Positions 36,639 to 46,996 of a stretch of 64,000 nt of DNA are shown here, piece after piece. Each line of letters opens with the position of its first letter. Position 1 is the first letter of the stretch. Source of the stretch: Spirochaetota bacterium (GTDB taxonomy: Bacteria > Spirochaetota > UBA4802 > JAGODF01). A program made the position numbers and the translations under genes. The stretch is taken from contig JARKUF010000038.1 of NCBI GenBank assembly GCA_029974015.1, positions 1 through 64,000 of the forward strand. The letters are read 5' to 3'. A model generated the notes under the pieces. That model ran no database searches. It was not told where the DNA came from and saw only the letters and a list, made by a program, of their open reading frames with translations.

Positions 36639-38636
36639 TCACCTCTGTTTGAAAGGAGCGTGCTCCACGCGGTTTCTTCCATTATGCTTCGCCGCATAGA
36701 GGGCCTTATCTGCCTGTTCCCTGAGTTCCGCCAGAGTGGAGCAGGTGGCAGGGAAATTCGAAATTCCCATGCTCACGGAAAGATGAAGGTCCGGGCCTTC
36801 GAGGTTTTTCAGGAAGTCGAGCCTTTCAACGTTCCTCCTCACTTCCTCGGCCACCGCCATGGCAGTGGCGAGGTCCGTGTCGGGGAGAAGGATGGTGAAC
36901 TCGTCGCCGCCGTATCGCGATACGATGTCGGTTTTGCGGAACGACGAGGTGAAGACCTTCGCCACCTCGACGATGTACCGGTCCCCCACCTCATGGCTGT
37001 ATCCTTCGTTCACCTCCCGGAAGAAGTCCATGTCCGCCATGACCAAAGACAGGGGAGCAGCGTCCTTTTGTGCTTTGGTGAAACGGTTCTCCGATTCGCT
37101 TTCCATGTATCGGCGGTTGAAGACACCCGTGAGTTTGTCGGTGACGGCCCGAAGGCTCGCGTCCTCGCCCCATTTCACCATCTGGGTGATGAACTGCCCG
37201 CTGGCGTTGAGGCGGTCCGTGGTTTTATTCAGCATGTTCTTCATAATGTTGATGGCGGCGTGTGGGGAATGCTTCATTAAATCAAAAAAATCTTCTTTAT
37301 TGAGTTTTAAAATTTCGCACTCCTCGGCGGCAATGCAGGTGGCGGACCTGGGGGCGTTCTCGAAGATCGCCATCTCGCCGAAGAACTCTCCGGCTTTCAG
37401 GAGGGCAATTTCCTTTTCGGCGCCATCTTGTAGAGAGATGCGCACGGAGGTGGAGCCGGACTTAATAATAAAAAGCTCGTTCCCCTCCTCTTTCGCCCGA
37501 AAGATTACGCTTCCCATGGGATAGCGCACGAGGTCCAGGCGCTGGGAGACCAGATGAAGCTCCGACATCTTGAGGCTTGAAAGCATCCCCACGTTCTTCA
37601 GAAAATTGTACAGCTCGTCCCCTCCCGCCGAGGCGACGCGGACCCCGTTCCCTCCGACTTCGCGCTGTTCGAAAACCTTGGTAAAGGCCTTCTCCACCAG
37701 GTCCAGGAATTCCTTCTCATGGTCCGGATACGACGCGACACCGATGCTGAACTTCTGAAAGAGGCTGTCGCGCTTCATCTCTTTGCCGATATCAAAGCCG
37801 TTCATCTCCCGAAGATACATGCGGGCCAGGTCGACCGCCTCTTCGATGGGCGTTGAAGGAAAGAGGACGATGAACTCGTTGCCCCGGTACCGCACAGCCA
37901 GATCGTCATTTCGCAGGAGGGACTGGAGCTTTCCGGAAATGGCCTGGAGGGCCCCATCGCCGGCCTCGTGGCCGAAGGTGTCATTGATGAGTTTGAAATT
38001 GTCGGGCTTGATCACCAGGAGGCTGAAAACCGTTCCAAGGAAAGCGTAGTTTTTCGCCAGCTCGTCCTCCAGATAGGTACGGTTGTAAACCCCCGTGAGC
38101 TTGTCGAAAAACATCTGCTTTTTCAGCTCCTCTATCCACCCCGTCTTCTCGCTGATAAGCCTGTGGGTGAGTCGCTGGCGGCCTGCGTTGACGGAGATCA
38201 ACCTGTGGTAAATCTTCGCGAAGATGTGGGCGTACTCGTCGAAGAGTCTTTCCAGATCTTCCCCCTCCCATGGAAAAACCAGGAGAGAGGATTCCTCCGC
38301 GGCGGCGGCAAAGGCGGTCCGTATGTCGTTCTCAAAGAACTCGAACTCCCCGAAGATTTCCCCGGCGATAAAACGGGCGATGGCCTGTTCTCCTGCCGAT
38401 CCGCCCCGTGAAGCCGCGTCCATGGAGCTGGTGATGGCCACCTCCCCCCGTGCAATGATAAAAAGACTGCGGCTTTTGTTCCCCTTCTCGAAGATGACCT
38501 CGCCTTTTTTATAATCGCGGAAACCGCAAAACCCCGCAAGGACCGCGAGATCATCGTCGGGAAGGCGGCTGAAGATATCGGTCTTCCTGAAACAGTCCAT
38601 TATGGCTGCGGGTGATGTATCTATGATAGCTGGCAT
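36639..38636 (-). CDS. Tandem cNMP-binding/GGDEF protein (one degenerate, one intact cyclase domain)
   Basis: A 665-residue soluble signalling protein. The order is a cyclic-nucleotide-binding-like domain (~15-135), GGDEF 1 (~165-330), a second cNMP-binding domain (~345-465), and GGDEF 2 (~490-660). GGDEF 2 has YGGDEF at 575-580, a metal-binding DMDFF and an RxxD inhibitory site (RKTD 567-570), so it should make c-di-GMP. GGDEF 1 reads RGNEF at 251-255 and has lost the first metal Asp, though RNDD remains, so it is probably catalytically dead. The second cNMP domain, with GEFFGEMAIFENAPRSAT, is closer to canonical. No clear ribosome site supports the first ATG. Confidence 0.9.
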   Translation of the reverse strand: MPAIIDTSPAAIMDCFRKTDIFSRLPDDDLAVLAGFCGFRDYKKGEVIFEKGNKSRSLFIIARGEVAITSSMDAASRGGSAGEQAIARFIAGEIFGEFEFFENDIRTAFAAAAEESSLLVFPWEGEDLERLFDEYAHIFAKIYHRLISVNAGRQRLTHRLISEKTGWIEELKKQMFFDKLTGVYNRTYLEDELAKNYAFLGTVFSLLVIKPDNFKLINDTFGHEAGDGALQAISGKLQSLLRNDDLAVRYRGNEFIVLFPSTPIEEAVDLARMYLREMNGFDIGKEMKRDSLFQKFSIGVASYPDHEKEFLDLVEKAFTKVFEQREVGGNGVRVASAGGDELYNFLKNVGMLSSLKMSELHLVSQRLDLVRYPMGSVIFRAKEEGNELFIIKSGSTSVRISLQDGAEKEIALLKAGEFFGEMAIFENAPRSATCIAAEECEILKLNKEDFFDLMKHSPHAAINIMKNMLNKTTDRLNASGQFITQMVKWGEDASLRAVTDKLTGVFNRRYMESESENRFTKAQKDAAPLSLVMADMDFFREVNEGYSHEVGDRYIVEVAKVFTSSFRKTDIVSRYGGDEFTILLPDTDLATAMAVAEEVRRNVERLDFLKNLEGPDLHLSVSMGISNFPATCSTLAELREQADKALYAAKHNGRNRVEHAPFKQR

Positions 38637-38841
38637 AGCGCATTCGGCTCCAGGTACAGGATAAGGCCCTGGGGAGCGGTCCCCTTTTCCTTATGAAGCG
38701 GAAGGCCATATTTGTCAACCTTTGTATTTTCCGCAACGGCGCCGCGGCCCTCGATGATGAAGAGCCCCGGCCAGACAGGCAAAAAAAGTGCTTGAAATCG
38801 ACGGACAGTGCAGTACATTTGCGCTTATTCTCGGAGAAAAT

Positions 38842-39192
38842 ATGCAATTCAAGACCATATCATCGTCCAGAAGGGCCTACCAACCCCTAACAATAGCAAA
38901 GAAGGACATCGAGTCGAAAATCAAGGCAAAGGCGCGTGAAATTGTCAAGAACAACTGGTCCGAAAACGATCCGTTCACCGTCACCCATGAATTGAGGTTC
39001 ATCTTCGCCGGCAAGCGAATGCAGTCCTCCGTGGAAGTCCATTTCTCCAGAGTCAAGGTCAAGGCGCCGGACAAGCAGTACTCAATCCAAATCCACATCG
39101 AGTACGACAACCACAAGACCTATCCTATCGGCGTCGGGTACGTCACAAAGAAAGGCGAGATATCCTTCGATCCCTTCAACGCAATGAACTGA
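38842..39192 (+). CDS. Small hypothetical protein
   Basis: A 116-residue basic protein I do not recognise. It has no signal peptide or TM helix. After a helical KKDIESKIKAKAREIVKN stretch it has regular beta strands (HELRFIFAGKRM, SVEVHFSRVKVKAP, SIQIHIEYDN, PIGVGYVTKKG), suggesting a small alpha+beta fold. The ATG at 38842 is chosen because CGGAGA lies just upstream. A plausible promoter, TTGAAA at 38792 and TACATT at 38814, gives a very short leader. It is followed by citrate synthase 115 bases on. Confidence 0.65.
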   Translation: MQFKTISSSRRAYQPLTIAKKDIESKIKAKAREIVKNNWSENDPFTVTHELRFIFAGKRMQSSVEVHFSRVKVKAPDKQYSIQIHIEYDNHKTYPIGVGYVTKKGEISFDPFNAMN

Positions 39193-39307
39193 CCCCGGGA
39201 CTTGGTATAAGTTTTTTCCGGCCCCCGGGCCGGGACTACCGTGCAATGCTTGACGCGGAAGGACCGCCGAAAAAAATGCCGCATTATCCTAAAAAACGGA
39301 CACACAC

Positions 39308-40585
39308 ATGAAACAGGCCGAGATCATCATTGACGGAACTACATACGCGTTTCCCATCATCGAGGGCACCGAGGGCGAAAAGGCCATCGACATAACAGCG
39401 CTCCGCGATAAAACGGGGCACATCACCTTAGATGTGGGATACCAGAACACCGGCTCCTGCCTCTCCGCCATCACCTACATTGACGGCGAGAAAGGGATCC
39501 TTCGCTATCGGGGCTACCCCATCGAAGAGTTGGCGGAAAAATCGAGCTTCACCGAGACCGCCCACCTCCTGGTCTATGGGCATCTACCCTCCCCCGAGGA
39601 GAGGAAAGTGTTCTCGCAGCGCCTTACGGAAAACTCGATGATCCATGAGGAAATGATCCGCTTCTTCGACAGCTTTCCCTTGAAGGCGCATCCCATGGCG
39701 ATCCTCTCCACCATGGTAAACGCCCTGACGGTTTACTACCCGGAATTTTTCACCGTGGATTTCGAGAGCGACACTTTCGACATCATGGCGGCGAGGCTCA
39801 TCTCAAAGATCCGCACCATCGCGGCCTATTCGCACAAACACTCCATCGGCGAGCCCTTCGTCTATCCCCGCCACGATTATCCGTATTGCACAAACTTCCT
39901 CTACATGATGTTCGACAGTCCGGTCCACCCCTACGAGGTGGACCCCGACATCGAAAAAGTCCTGAACATACTCCTGATACTCCACGCCGACCACGAGCAG
40001 AACTGCAGCACCTCCACGGTGCGCCTCGTGGGAAGCAGCATGGTGAACCTTTATTCGTCGATCTGTGCCGGGATATGCGCCCTCTGGGGCCCACTCCACG
40101 GAGGGGCCAACCAGGAGGTGATCGACATGCTGAAGAACATCCAGAAAGACGGGATGACCCCGAAACAGTGCATGGAAGCGGCAAAGGACCGCAGCAATTC
40201 CTTCCGCCTCTTCGGTTTCGGCCATCGGGTGTATAAAAGCTACGATCCCAGGGCGAAAATATTAAAAACCCTGTGCGACGCCATGGTAGCGAAGCTCGGC
40301 GTGAAGGAGCCCCTCATCGACATCGCCCTGGAACTTGAGCGCCTGGCCCTGGAGGACGAATTCTTCCGGGAAAAGAAGCTCTATCCCAATGTCGATTTTT
40401 ACAGCGGGATCCTCTACCGCCTCATCGGCATCCCCACGAACATGTATACCGTGATGTTCGCCATCGGGAGGCTCCCGGGGTGGATTGCCCAGTGGAAGGA
40501 GATGCACGACACGAAGCCGTTTAGGATCGGGCGCCCCAGGCAGATATACACAGGCCCGTCCTTAAAACGCTATGAGGACGAATAG
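39308..40585 (+). CDS. gltA: Citrate synthase
   Basis: Condenses acetyl-CoA and oxaloacetate, the entry to the TCA cycle. The 425 residues match the hexameric type II (GltA) length. Active-site regions HADHEQNCSTSTVR, GPLHGGANQEV (catalytic His) and FGFGHRVYKSYDPRAKI (second His) are intact. A C-terminal GRPRQIYTG completes the fold. The N-terminal extension before the main domain is as in E. coli-type enzymes. It stands alone between a small hypothetical gene and a regulator. Confidence 0.96.
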   Translation: MKQAEIIIDGTTYAFPIIEGTEGEKAIDITALRDKTGHITLDVGYQNTGSCLSAITYIDGEKGILRYRGYPIEELAEKSSFTETAHLLVYGHLPSPEERKVFSQRLTENSMIHEEMIRFFDSFPLKAHPMAILSTMVNALTVYYPEFFTVDFESDTFDIMAARLISKIRTIAAYSHKHSIGEPFVYPRHDYPYCTNFLYMMFDSPVHPYEVDPDIEKVLNILLILHADHEQNCSTSTVRLVGSSMVNLYSSICAGICALWGPLHGGANQEVIDMLKNIQKDGMTPKQCMEAAKDRSNSFRLFGFGHRVYKSYDPRAKILKTLCDAMVAKLGVKEPLIDIALELERLALEDEFFREKKLYPNVDFYSGILYRLIGIPTNMYTVMFAIGRLPGWIAQWKEMHDTKPFRIGRPRQIYTGPSLKRYEDE

Positions 40586-40681
40586 CGGCGCGCCGCCCAT
40601 TGATCGGGGAAATTTTTGTTGCAATAATTCCGACGCGAAGGCCTGCTATCATTACAGTCGTGCTTTAATGGCAGGGACCCC

Positions 40682-41239
40682 ATGCAGATCGGACCACATC
40701 TCAAGAAGATACGCCTTTCAAAGGAATATACCCTCAACGATGTCGCTTCAAGGCTCCACATATCAGCAAGCCTTCTTTCACAGATAGAGAACGACAAGAC
40801 ATCACCGTCCCTCCAGTCACTTGAGGAACTGTTGAAATTTTACGCGGTCAACTTTTCAGATTTCTTCAGGCAGGTGGAACAGAAAAGATACATTATCGTC
40901 AGAAAGGCCGAGACCGAAACTCTTAGAAACCCCGAAAATGGATTCACCCTTACTCTTCTTGCTTCGAAGCTCCAGAACAACGCCCTCGAGTCGTTCATAG
41001 CAGAGATCGGTCCCGGCTCAACCGTGGAAGTCGGCGTGCTTGGTGAAGAAATAAACGGGGAAAGGATCGTCGTGGTAATCGAAGGGCTCATTCATGCCAC
41101 CATCGACAGGGGAGATCCCCACGCCCTGGAAGCGGGGGATTCGCTGAATTTCAAGTCGTACGTCCCTTGCTCCCTCCACAACGGCGGGCGTACTCCCGCC
41201 AGGTTTTTTATTTCCGGGATTCCTCCGGTCTTTTTTTAA
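40682..41239 (+). CDS. XRE-cupin transcriptional regulator
   Basis: A 185-residue regulator. The N-terminal helix-turn-helix IGPHLKKIRLSKEYTLNDVA, then SASLLSQIENDKTSPSLQSL, is of the XRE/Cro type. The C-terminal beta-barrel cupin domain (~70-185) would bind a small ligand; its second motif lies around HALEAGDSLNFKSYVPCSLHN. Such proteins control amino-acid, polyamine and stress genes. It lies directly upstream of hemC with a ~175-base gap, so control of that operon is possible but no palindromic operator is obvious. Confidence 0.88.
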   Translation: MQIGPHLKKIRLSKEYTLNDVASRLHISASLLSQIENDKTSPSLQSLEELLKFYAVNFSDFFRQVEQKRYIIVRKAETETLRNPENGFTLTLLASKLQNNALESFIAEIGPGSTVEVGVLGEEINGERIVVVIEGLIHATIDRGDPHALEAGDSLNFKSYVPCSLHNGGRTPARFFISGIPPVFF

Positions 41240-41416
41240 GACGAAACCACTGGAGAGCCATGGCTTCGGATGATGCGGCGTGCGGAGCATAATTCAGGGT
41301 ACGCATACGTCGCTCCCTTTGTCTTGACAAAAACCGCCGGGAAGCGGAAAATCGCATAATAGCAGGACGGCCCCTCCCGGCGCGGAAATCCGGGCCCGTC
41401 ACTTCAGGAAACGAGA

Positions 41417-42316
41417 ATGATACGAATCGGCACCCGGGGAAGCGCCCTGGCCCTCTGGCAGGCAAAACACATAGCCGGGCTCATCGGAAACGGCAGGACC
41501 GAGATAGTCACCATCAAGACGAAGGGGGACAGCATCCAAAACATCACCTTCGACAAGATCGAAGGTAAGGGCTTTTTCACGAAGGAGATAGAGGAGGCCC
41601 TGCTTGAGGGGTCCGTGGACTGCGCGGTCCACAGTTTAAAAGACCTTCCCGTTGAAAACACCCCCGGCCTTGCCCTGGCCGCCATCACCGCCCGTGAGGA
41701 CCCCTCCGATGTGCTTCTTGTGCGCCGGGACCGCTACGACCCGGGCAACACCGTCCCCGTGGTGGCCAGCGCCGTCGTCGGCACAAGCTCCCTGCGGCGG
41801 GCGTCCCAACTTGTCCACGAGATGCCATCGGTGTCGATTAAGCCCCTCCGTGGCAATGTAACCACCCGCGTGAAGCGGCTGCGGGAAAAAAAATTCGACG
41901 CCATCATCCTCGCCCGTGCGGGGCTCAAACGGCTCGATATAGACCTCTCGGAGTTTGTGGAGTTCACCCTTCCCTACAGCTATTTTCTTCCGGCCCCGGG
42001 CCAGGGGGCCCTGGCGGTCCAGGTGCGCAATGGCGACTCCGATACGAAAAACGCCCTGGCCTTTCTCAACGACACCGACACGGCCCGGGCCGTCACCGCC
42101 GAGCGCGCCTTCCTAAACCGTTTCGGCGCCGGGTGCCATGTTCCACTGGGGGCCCTGGCCCATGTGGACGGCGGCCTCGTTTATCTAAGCGGCGTCATTG
42201 CATCGACGGACGGGAAGCGCCTCCTCAGGGACGCCGTCTCGGGATCGGACCCGGAGCTTTTAGGCTTTGAACTCGCCGCTGCATTAAAAAACGCAGGAGC
42301 CGACGAACTTCTATGA
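41417..42316 (+). CDS. hemC: Hydroxymethylbilane synthase (porphobilinogen deaminase)
   Basis: Polymerises four porphobilinogens to hydroxymethylbilane in tetrapyrrole synthesis, 299 residues. IRIGTRGSALALWQAKHI at the N-terminus, the arginine-rich VGTSSLRRASQL cofactor contacts, and the dipyrromethane-binding Cys in GAGCHVPLGA are present. It overlaps the next gene by four bases, making a hemC-cobA/hemD unit. A TTGACA lies at about 41323 without a well-spaced -10. Confidence 0.95.
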   Translation: MIRIGTRGSALALWQAKHIAGLIGNGRTEIVTIKTKGDSIQNITFDKIEGKGFFTKEIEEALLEGSVDCAVHSLKDLPVENTPGLALAAITAREDPSDVLLVRRDRYDPGNTVPVVASAVVGTSSLRRASQLVHEMPSVSIKPLRGNVTTRVKRLREKKFDAIILARAGLKRLDIDLSEFVEFTLPYSYFLPAPGQGALAVQVRNGDSDTKNALAFLNDTDTARAVTAERAFLNRFGAGCHVPLGALAHVDGGLVYLSGVIASTDGKRLLRDAVSGSDPELLGFELAAALKNAGADELL

Positions 42317-43815
42317 AAAAAGGAAAGGTGTATCTTGCCGGTGCGGGCCCCGGCGATCCCGGGCTAATCACGCTCAGGGCGCTGGAAGCGCTGGAGGAAG
42401 CGGACTGCGTCATCTACGATTTTCTGGCAAACGCCGGCCTGATCCGCCGGGAGGGCCTCGAATCGATCTACGTTGGAAAGAAAGGGGGCGACCACACCCT
42501 CCCCCAGGAGGAGATACAAGCCCTCATTATAAAGAAGGCCCTTGAAGGCAAAACCGTCGTGCGCCTGAAGGGAGGGGACCCTTACATATTCGGGCGCGGC
42601 GGGGAGGAGGCCGAGGAGCTCGTGAAGCATGGGATACCCTTTGAAGTGATACCGGGAGTATCGTCCTTCTACTCCGCCCCGGCCTACGCCGGGATACCCG
42701 TGACCCACCGCGACCTTGCCGACCGTTTCGAGGTGATAACAGGGCACCGCCGGACCGACGGCCCCGGGGACCTCGAGGTGACCCTCCCCGGGTACGCGCC
42801 CGGCAAAACCTTCATCTTCCTCATGGGAATGAAAAACCTGGCCTCGATTGCCCGGGGCCTCGTGGAGAAGCGGGGCTTCCCGGAAAGCACCCCGGCCGCG
42901 GCCGTCTCCTGGGGGACCACGGCCCGCCAGAAGACGGCAACGGGGACCCTTGCGACAATCGCGTCAGCCGCCCAGGATGCGGGGGTGAAAGCCCCGGCCG
43001 TCTTTATCATTGGGGACGTGATAAACCTTAGGGAAACCCTCAGGTGGTTCGACAACAAACCCCTCTTTGGAAAGAAAATCGTTGTGACCAGGACCCGTGA
43101 GCAAGCCTCGGAGCTTTCAAAGAAGCTCGCTCGCCTGGGCGCCGAGGTGGTAGAATTCTCAACGATAACTATTCAGCCCAGGAAAAATACGGAAGACCTC
43201 GACAGAGCAATCGACGCCCTCCCGGCATTCGATTGGACGATATTCACGTCCCAAAACGCGGTACGCATCTTCTTTGACAGACTCCGTTCCCGGGGCCTCG
43301 ACGCGCGGGCCTTCCAGGCGTGCCGACTCGCTGCAATTGGGCCCGCCACTGCCCGAGCCCTGGAGGAGCGCTCCCTCCTCTGCGACATCGTCCCGGGAGA
43401 GTTCGTGGCCGAGGCCCTTCTTGAGGAGCTTGAAAAGCAGGGCGTCCGCGGGGAGAAAATGCTCATTCCCTGCGCCGCTGAAGCCAGGGACGTTCTTGCA
43501 GAGGGGCTCCGGAGCCAGGGCGCCGAGGTGACGAGGGTCCACCTTTACGATACGGTGAAACCGGACACAGTAGACGAGGCGCTCCGGGAGGCCGTTGAAA
43601 GCGCCGACATGATCACCTTCGCGAGCTCTTCGACGGTGCGGAATTTCTTTTCAATCTTCGGAAAAACTGAAGCGAAGCTCGCCTGCATTGGGCCTGTCAC
43701 CGCCGAGGCGGTGCGCAGAACAGGAAAGGAACCCGACGTGATTGCCGCTGAGTACACCATCGACGGCCTTGTGGACGCGATTGCCGGGTACTGCGAGAGG
43801 GAATACCCGCGGTAA
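42313..43815 (+). CDS. Fused uroporphyrinogen III methyltransferase / uroporphyrinogen III synthase
   Basis: A 500-residue bifunctional protein. Residues 1-250 are SUMT (CobA/SirA type), with VYLAGAGPGDPGLITLRA, the SAM-binding VRLKGGDPYIFGRGGEE and VTHRDLADRFEVITGH. Residues ~255-500 are HemD-like, with VVTRTREQASELSKKL and the FTSQNAVRIFFDRL loop. It turns hydroxymethylbilane into uroporphyrinogen III and then precorrin-2, serving siroheme and B12. This fusion is known in several phyla. It pairs with hemC and converges on tgt. Confidence 0.94.
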   Translation: MKKGKVYLAGAGPGDPGLITLRALEALEEADCVIYDFLANAGLIRREGLESIYVGKKGGDHTLPQEEIQALIIKKALEGKTVVRLKGGDPYIFGRGGEEAEELVKHGIPFEVIPGVSSFYSAPAYAGIPVTHRDLADRFEVITGHRRTDGPGDLEVTLPGYAPGKTFIFLMGMKNLASIARGLVEKRGFPESTPAAAVSWGTTARQKTATGTLATIASAAQDAGVKAPAVFIIGDVINLRETLRWFDNKPLFGKKIVVTRTREQASELSKKLARLGAEVVEFSTITIQPRKNTEDLDRAIDALPAFDWTIFTSQNAVRIFFDRLRSRGLDARAFQACRLAAIGPATARALEERSLLCDIVPGEFVAEALLEELEKQGVRGEKMLIPCAAEARDVLAEGLRSQGAEVTRVHLYDTVKPDTVDEALREAVESADMITFASSSTVRNFFSIFGKTEAKLACIGPVTAEAVRRTGKEPDVIAAEYTIDGLVDAIAGYCEREYPR

Positions 43816-43860
43816 AACCTGGAAAAAGGCGAAGTTAATCCCACATTTTATGTGCTTTTT

Positions 43861-44994
<1,134 letters not shown>

Positions 44995-45043
44995 TCAGGC
45001 CCCGGCCGTCCCCTCAGGCAGACGCGAAAGCTGGTCCGCGCGT

Positions 45044-46426
45044 TTAGACTCCTAACATGAACTTCGCCGTGGCGAAGTAGATGGCGATACCGCCTATGTC
45101 CACCAGGGTGGCGATGGCGGGGCTCGATACCACGGCCGGGTCGATTTTAAAGCGGTTTGCCGCCATGGGAATGAGCGCCCCGAGGACCGTGGCCCATATC
45201 ACCTGGACCGCGAGGGCCAGGGAAATCATAAGGGCGATCTTTCCTATCCAGAGCTGGGGCGGTATACCCTCATGCCCCGTAGGGGCCAGCATCACCCGGG
45301 CAAAGACGAGGGTCCCCACGCTGAGCCCAATCATTAGGCTTACGGCAAACTCTTTTTTAATTACATGGAAGATATCCTTCGCCGAGAGCTGGTTTAGCGC
45401 AATAGCGCGGATAACCATGGTGGCGGACTGGGAGCCCGTGTTCCCTCCCGCGGAGTTTAAAAGGGGCATATAGTAGGCCAGTATGATGAGGTATTGGAGC
45501 GTCTCGCGGAACCCTTCGATTATCATCCCCGATATGAACTGCAGGGCCGCCAGGACCACCACCCAGCCGACGCGCTTTCGGAAATGCACCCAGACCGGGA
45601 CTTCAAGATACTCGTCCTCCTCGGGGCCCCCGGAGATGGCCATCAGCTTCTCCATGTCCTCGGTCTGCTCCTCCCGGATGATGTCGATGGCATCGTCGTA
45701 GGTGATGATCCCTACGATGCGGTGTTCGGCGTCCACAACGGGAAGCGCCAGGAGGTCGTACTCATCGATGAGGTGGGCCGCTTTCTCCTGGTCATCGTCC
45801 ACTAGAGCGTAGATCGCGTCTCCCTTCATGAGATTGCCTACCGGCTCACGGGGCTTTGCGAGGATGAGTTTTCTGAGGGACACGATCCCCAGAAGGACCC
45901 CTCGGGGATCGGTCACGTAGATGTAGTAGATGGTTTCCTTCCCCGGGGCGTCCCGGCGGATTTTCCGCACCGCCGCCTCGGCGGTGTCGGTGATCAGGAG
46001 GGTAGCGTAGTCCGTGGTCATTATGGCGCCGCAGGTTTCCTCCCGGTACGATGTAAGCCGAATCACATCGGCCCGGTCCTTCGCCGGAAGGAGGAGGAGC
46101 AGGCGGTTTACCACTTCCCTGTCAAGGTGTTGGAAAAGATAGGCCCGGTCGTCGTGGGACATCTCCTGGACCAGGGTCTTCAGGTTCGCCTTGAACTTTC
46201 CCGAGGCCATGGAGACCTGGACGTCAATATCCAGGTATCCGAAAATTTCAGAGGCTGTGTACTTGTCCAGAAGGCCTAATATCTTCCATATCTCCTCGGG
46301 CTGGAGGAATCCGATAAACTCCGCGCTGTCACGGGGGTGCTGGTCTTCGAAGAACGACTTGATGACTTTAAACCGCTTCCGTTTCAGGAGGTCTTTTAGT
46401 TCAGGTACGAGTATCGGGTTTTTCAT
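45044..46426 (-). CDS. mgtE: Magnesium transporter MgtE
   Basis: A Mg2+ channel of 460 residues. An N-terminal superhelical domain (~1-130) precedes a pair of CBS domains (~130-255) that sense cytoplasmic Mg2+. Five C-terminal TM helices follow, with the pore-forming AYYMPLLNSAGGNTGSQSATM signature. The ATG at 46426 has GGAG and AGGA upstream; an in-frame ATG at 46447 is not supported. A strong promoter lies at 46593-46621, giving a ~160-base leader with a small ORF and a strong hairpin but no M-box motif. Confidence 0.93.
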   Translation of the reverse strand: MKNPILVPELKDLLKRKRFKVIKSFFEDQHPRDSAEFIGFLQPEEIWKILGLLDKYTASEIFGYLDIDVQVSMASGKFKANLKTLVQEMSHDDRAYLFQHLDREVVNRLLLLLPAKDRADVIRLTSYREETCGAIMTTDYATLLITDTAEAAVRKIRRDAPGKETIYYIYVTDPRGVLLGIVSLRKLILAKPREPVGNLMKGDAIYALVDDDQEKAAHLIDEYDLLALPVVDAEHRIVGIITYDDAIDIIREEQTEDMEKLMAISGGPEEDEYLEVPVWVHFRKRVGWVVVLAALQFISGMIIEGFRETLQYLIILAYYMPLLNSAGGNTGSQSATMVIRAIALNQLSAKDIFHVIKKEFAVSLMIGLSVGTLVFARVMLAPTGHEGIPPQLWIGKIALMISLALAVQVIWATVLGALIPMAANRFKIDPAVVSSPAIATLVDIGGIAIYFATAKFMLGV

Positions 46427-46473
46427 ATCCTGTCTCCGCCATGGCAAATGCCGGGACAGGACAACGCGGGCGA

Positions 46474-46492
46474 CGGCGCCTCAGGGGCGCCG
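46474..46492 (-). promoter_or_regulatory. Hairpin in the mgtE leader enclosing an upstream stop codon
   Basis: CGGCGCC and GGCGCCG pair perfectly around a five-base loop. The loop, CCTGA on the minus strand, contains the TGA that ends the small leader ORF. No T-run follows, so it is not an intrinsic terminator by itself. Confidence 0.6.
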
Positions 46493-46543
46493 CAGTCCCA
46501 TTCCTGCCCGGGATCCGTCGCATGGGGCCAATTCATCGTCCAT
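46481..46543 (-). CDS. Possible mgtE leader peptide (20 residues)
   Basis: MDDELAPCDGSRAGMGLRRP would be translated from an ATG with GGGGG five bases upstream, inside the mgtE leader. The acidic N-terminus and prolines recall leader peptides such as MgtL, whose translation is sensitive to Mg2+. Its stop lies in a hairpin loop. Evidence is positional; coding constraint cannot be judged from one sequence. Confidence 0.35.
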   Translation of the reverse strand: MDDELAPCDGSRAGMGLRRP

Positions 46544-46592
46544 GGGTACCCCCGGTTGAAGATGGGTGAAGGATGGCGTGAAATCTTTCGGC

Positions 46593-46621
46593 ACAATATA
46601 TCCCCTTTTTAATTTTGTCAA
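46593..46621 (-). promoter_or_regulatory. Sigma-70 promoter of mgtE
   Basis: -35 TTGACA (46621-46616), 17-base A-rich spacer, -10 TATTGT (46598-46593) on the minus strand. Confidence 0.8.
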
Positions 46622-46688
46622 GACCGGAAGGGATTTTTTGTTACATAAACGGCATGCGTACACACAAAGATCCCCACACAATGAACAA

Positions 46689-46715
46689 AGCGGGGGCGCC
46701 GAAATCACCCCCGCT
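46689..46715 (-). terminator. GC-rich hairpin, probable terminator
   Basis: AGCGGGGG and CCCCCGCT pair around an 11-base loop. On the minus strand TTGTTC follows. It would separate transcripts coming from the restriction gene from mgtE. Confidence 0.5.
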
Positions 46716-46789
46716 ATCTTGTCCGCTGTTGGCTTTTTTTATAGTTCGGTGACCACCAGTTTCGCCCTTGATGTGGCGGTAATCCCTAA

Positions 46790-46903
46790 CGGAACCGCAA
46801 GGGGCTGCTGCAAGGTGCTACAGCCCCTTGTTCTGGTGCAAGATTGGTCCGGCGATTCGGCTGGCTCCCTTCACAGAGAGCAAGGGGCTGTAGCCCCTTG
46901 TGG
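46790..46903 (+). repeat. Direct repeat DR-1 with terminal palindromes
   Basis: A 114-bp unit, from CGGAACCGCAAGGGGC to GCCCCTTGTGG. It contains GCAAGGGGCTGTAGCCCCTTG at its right end and the inverse arrangement at its left. It carries a 13-bp internal insertion (around CTGCTGCAAGGTG) compared with the second copy. Confidence 0.85.
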
Positions 46904-46996
46904 CCGTTGGTGCTCGTTGTGACCGATGACGCAGCTTGTGGAAGCTGATGTCGTTTATGATTGTACTGCTGGCCCCCTACGGCCGTTCGCCCGTGG

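Noticed and set aside
42313-43815. CobA-HemD fusion as a new enzyme architecture
   Set aside because: This fusion is already known from several bacterial groups, so it is annotated but not reported as novel.
46426-46600. M-box magnesium riboswitch in front of mgtE
   Set aside because: The conserved M-box segments are not recognisable in this leader.
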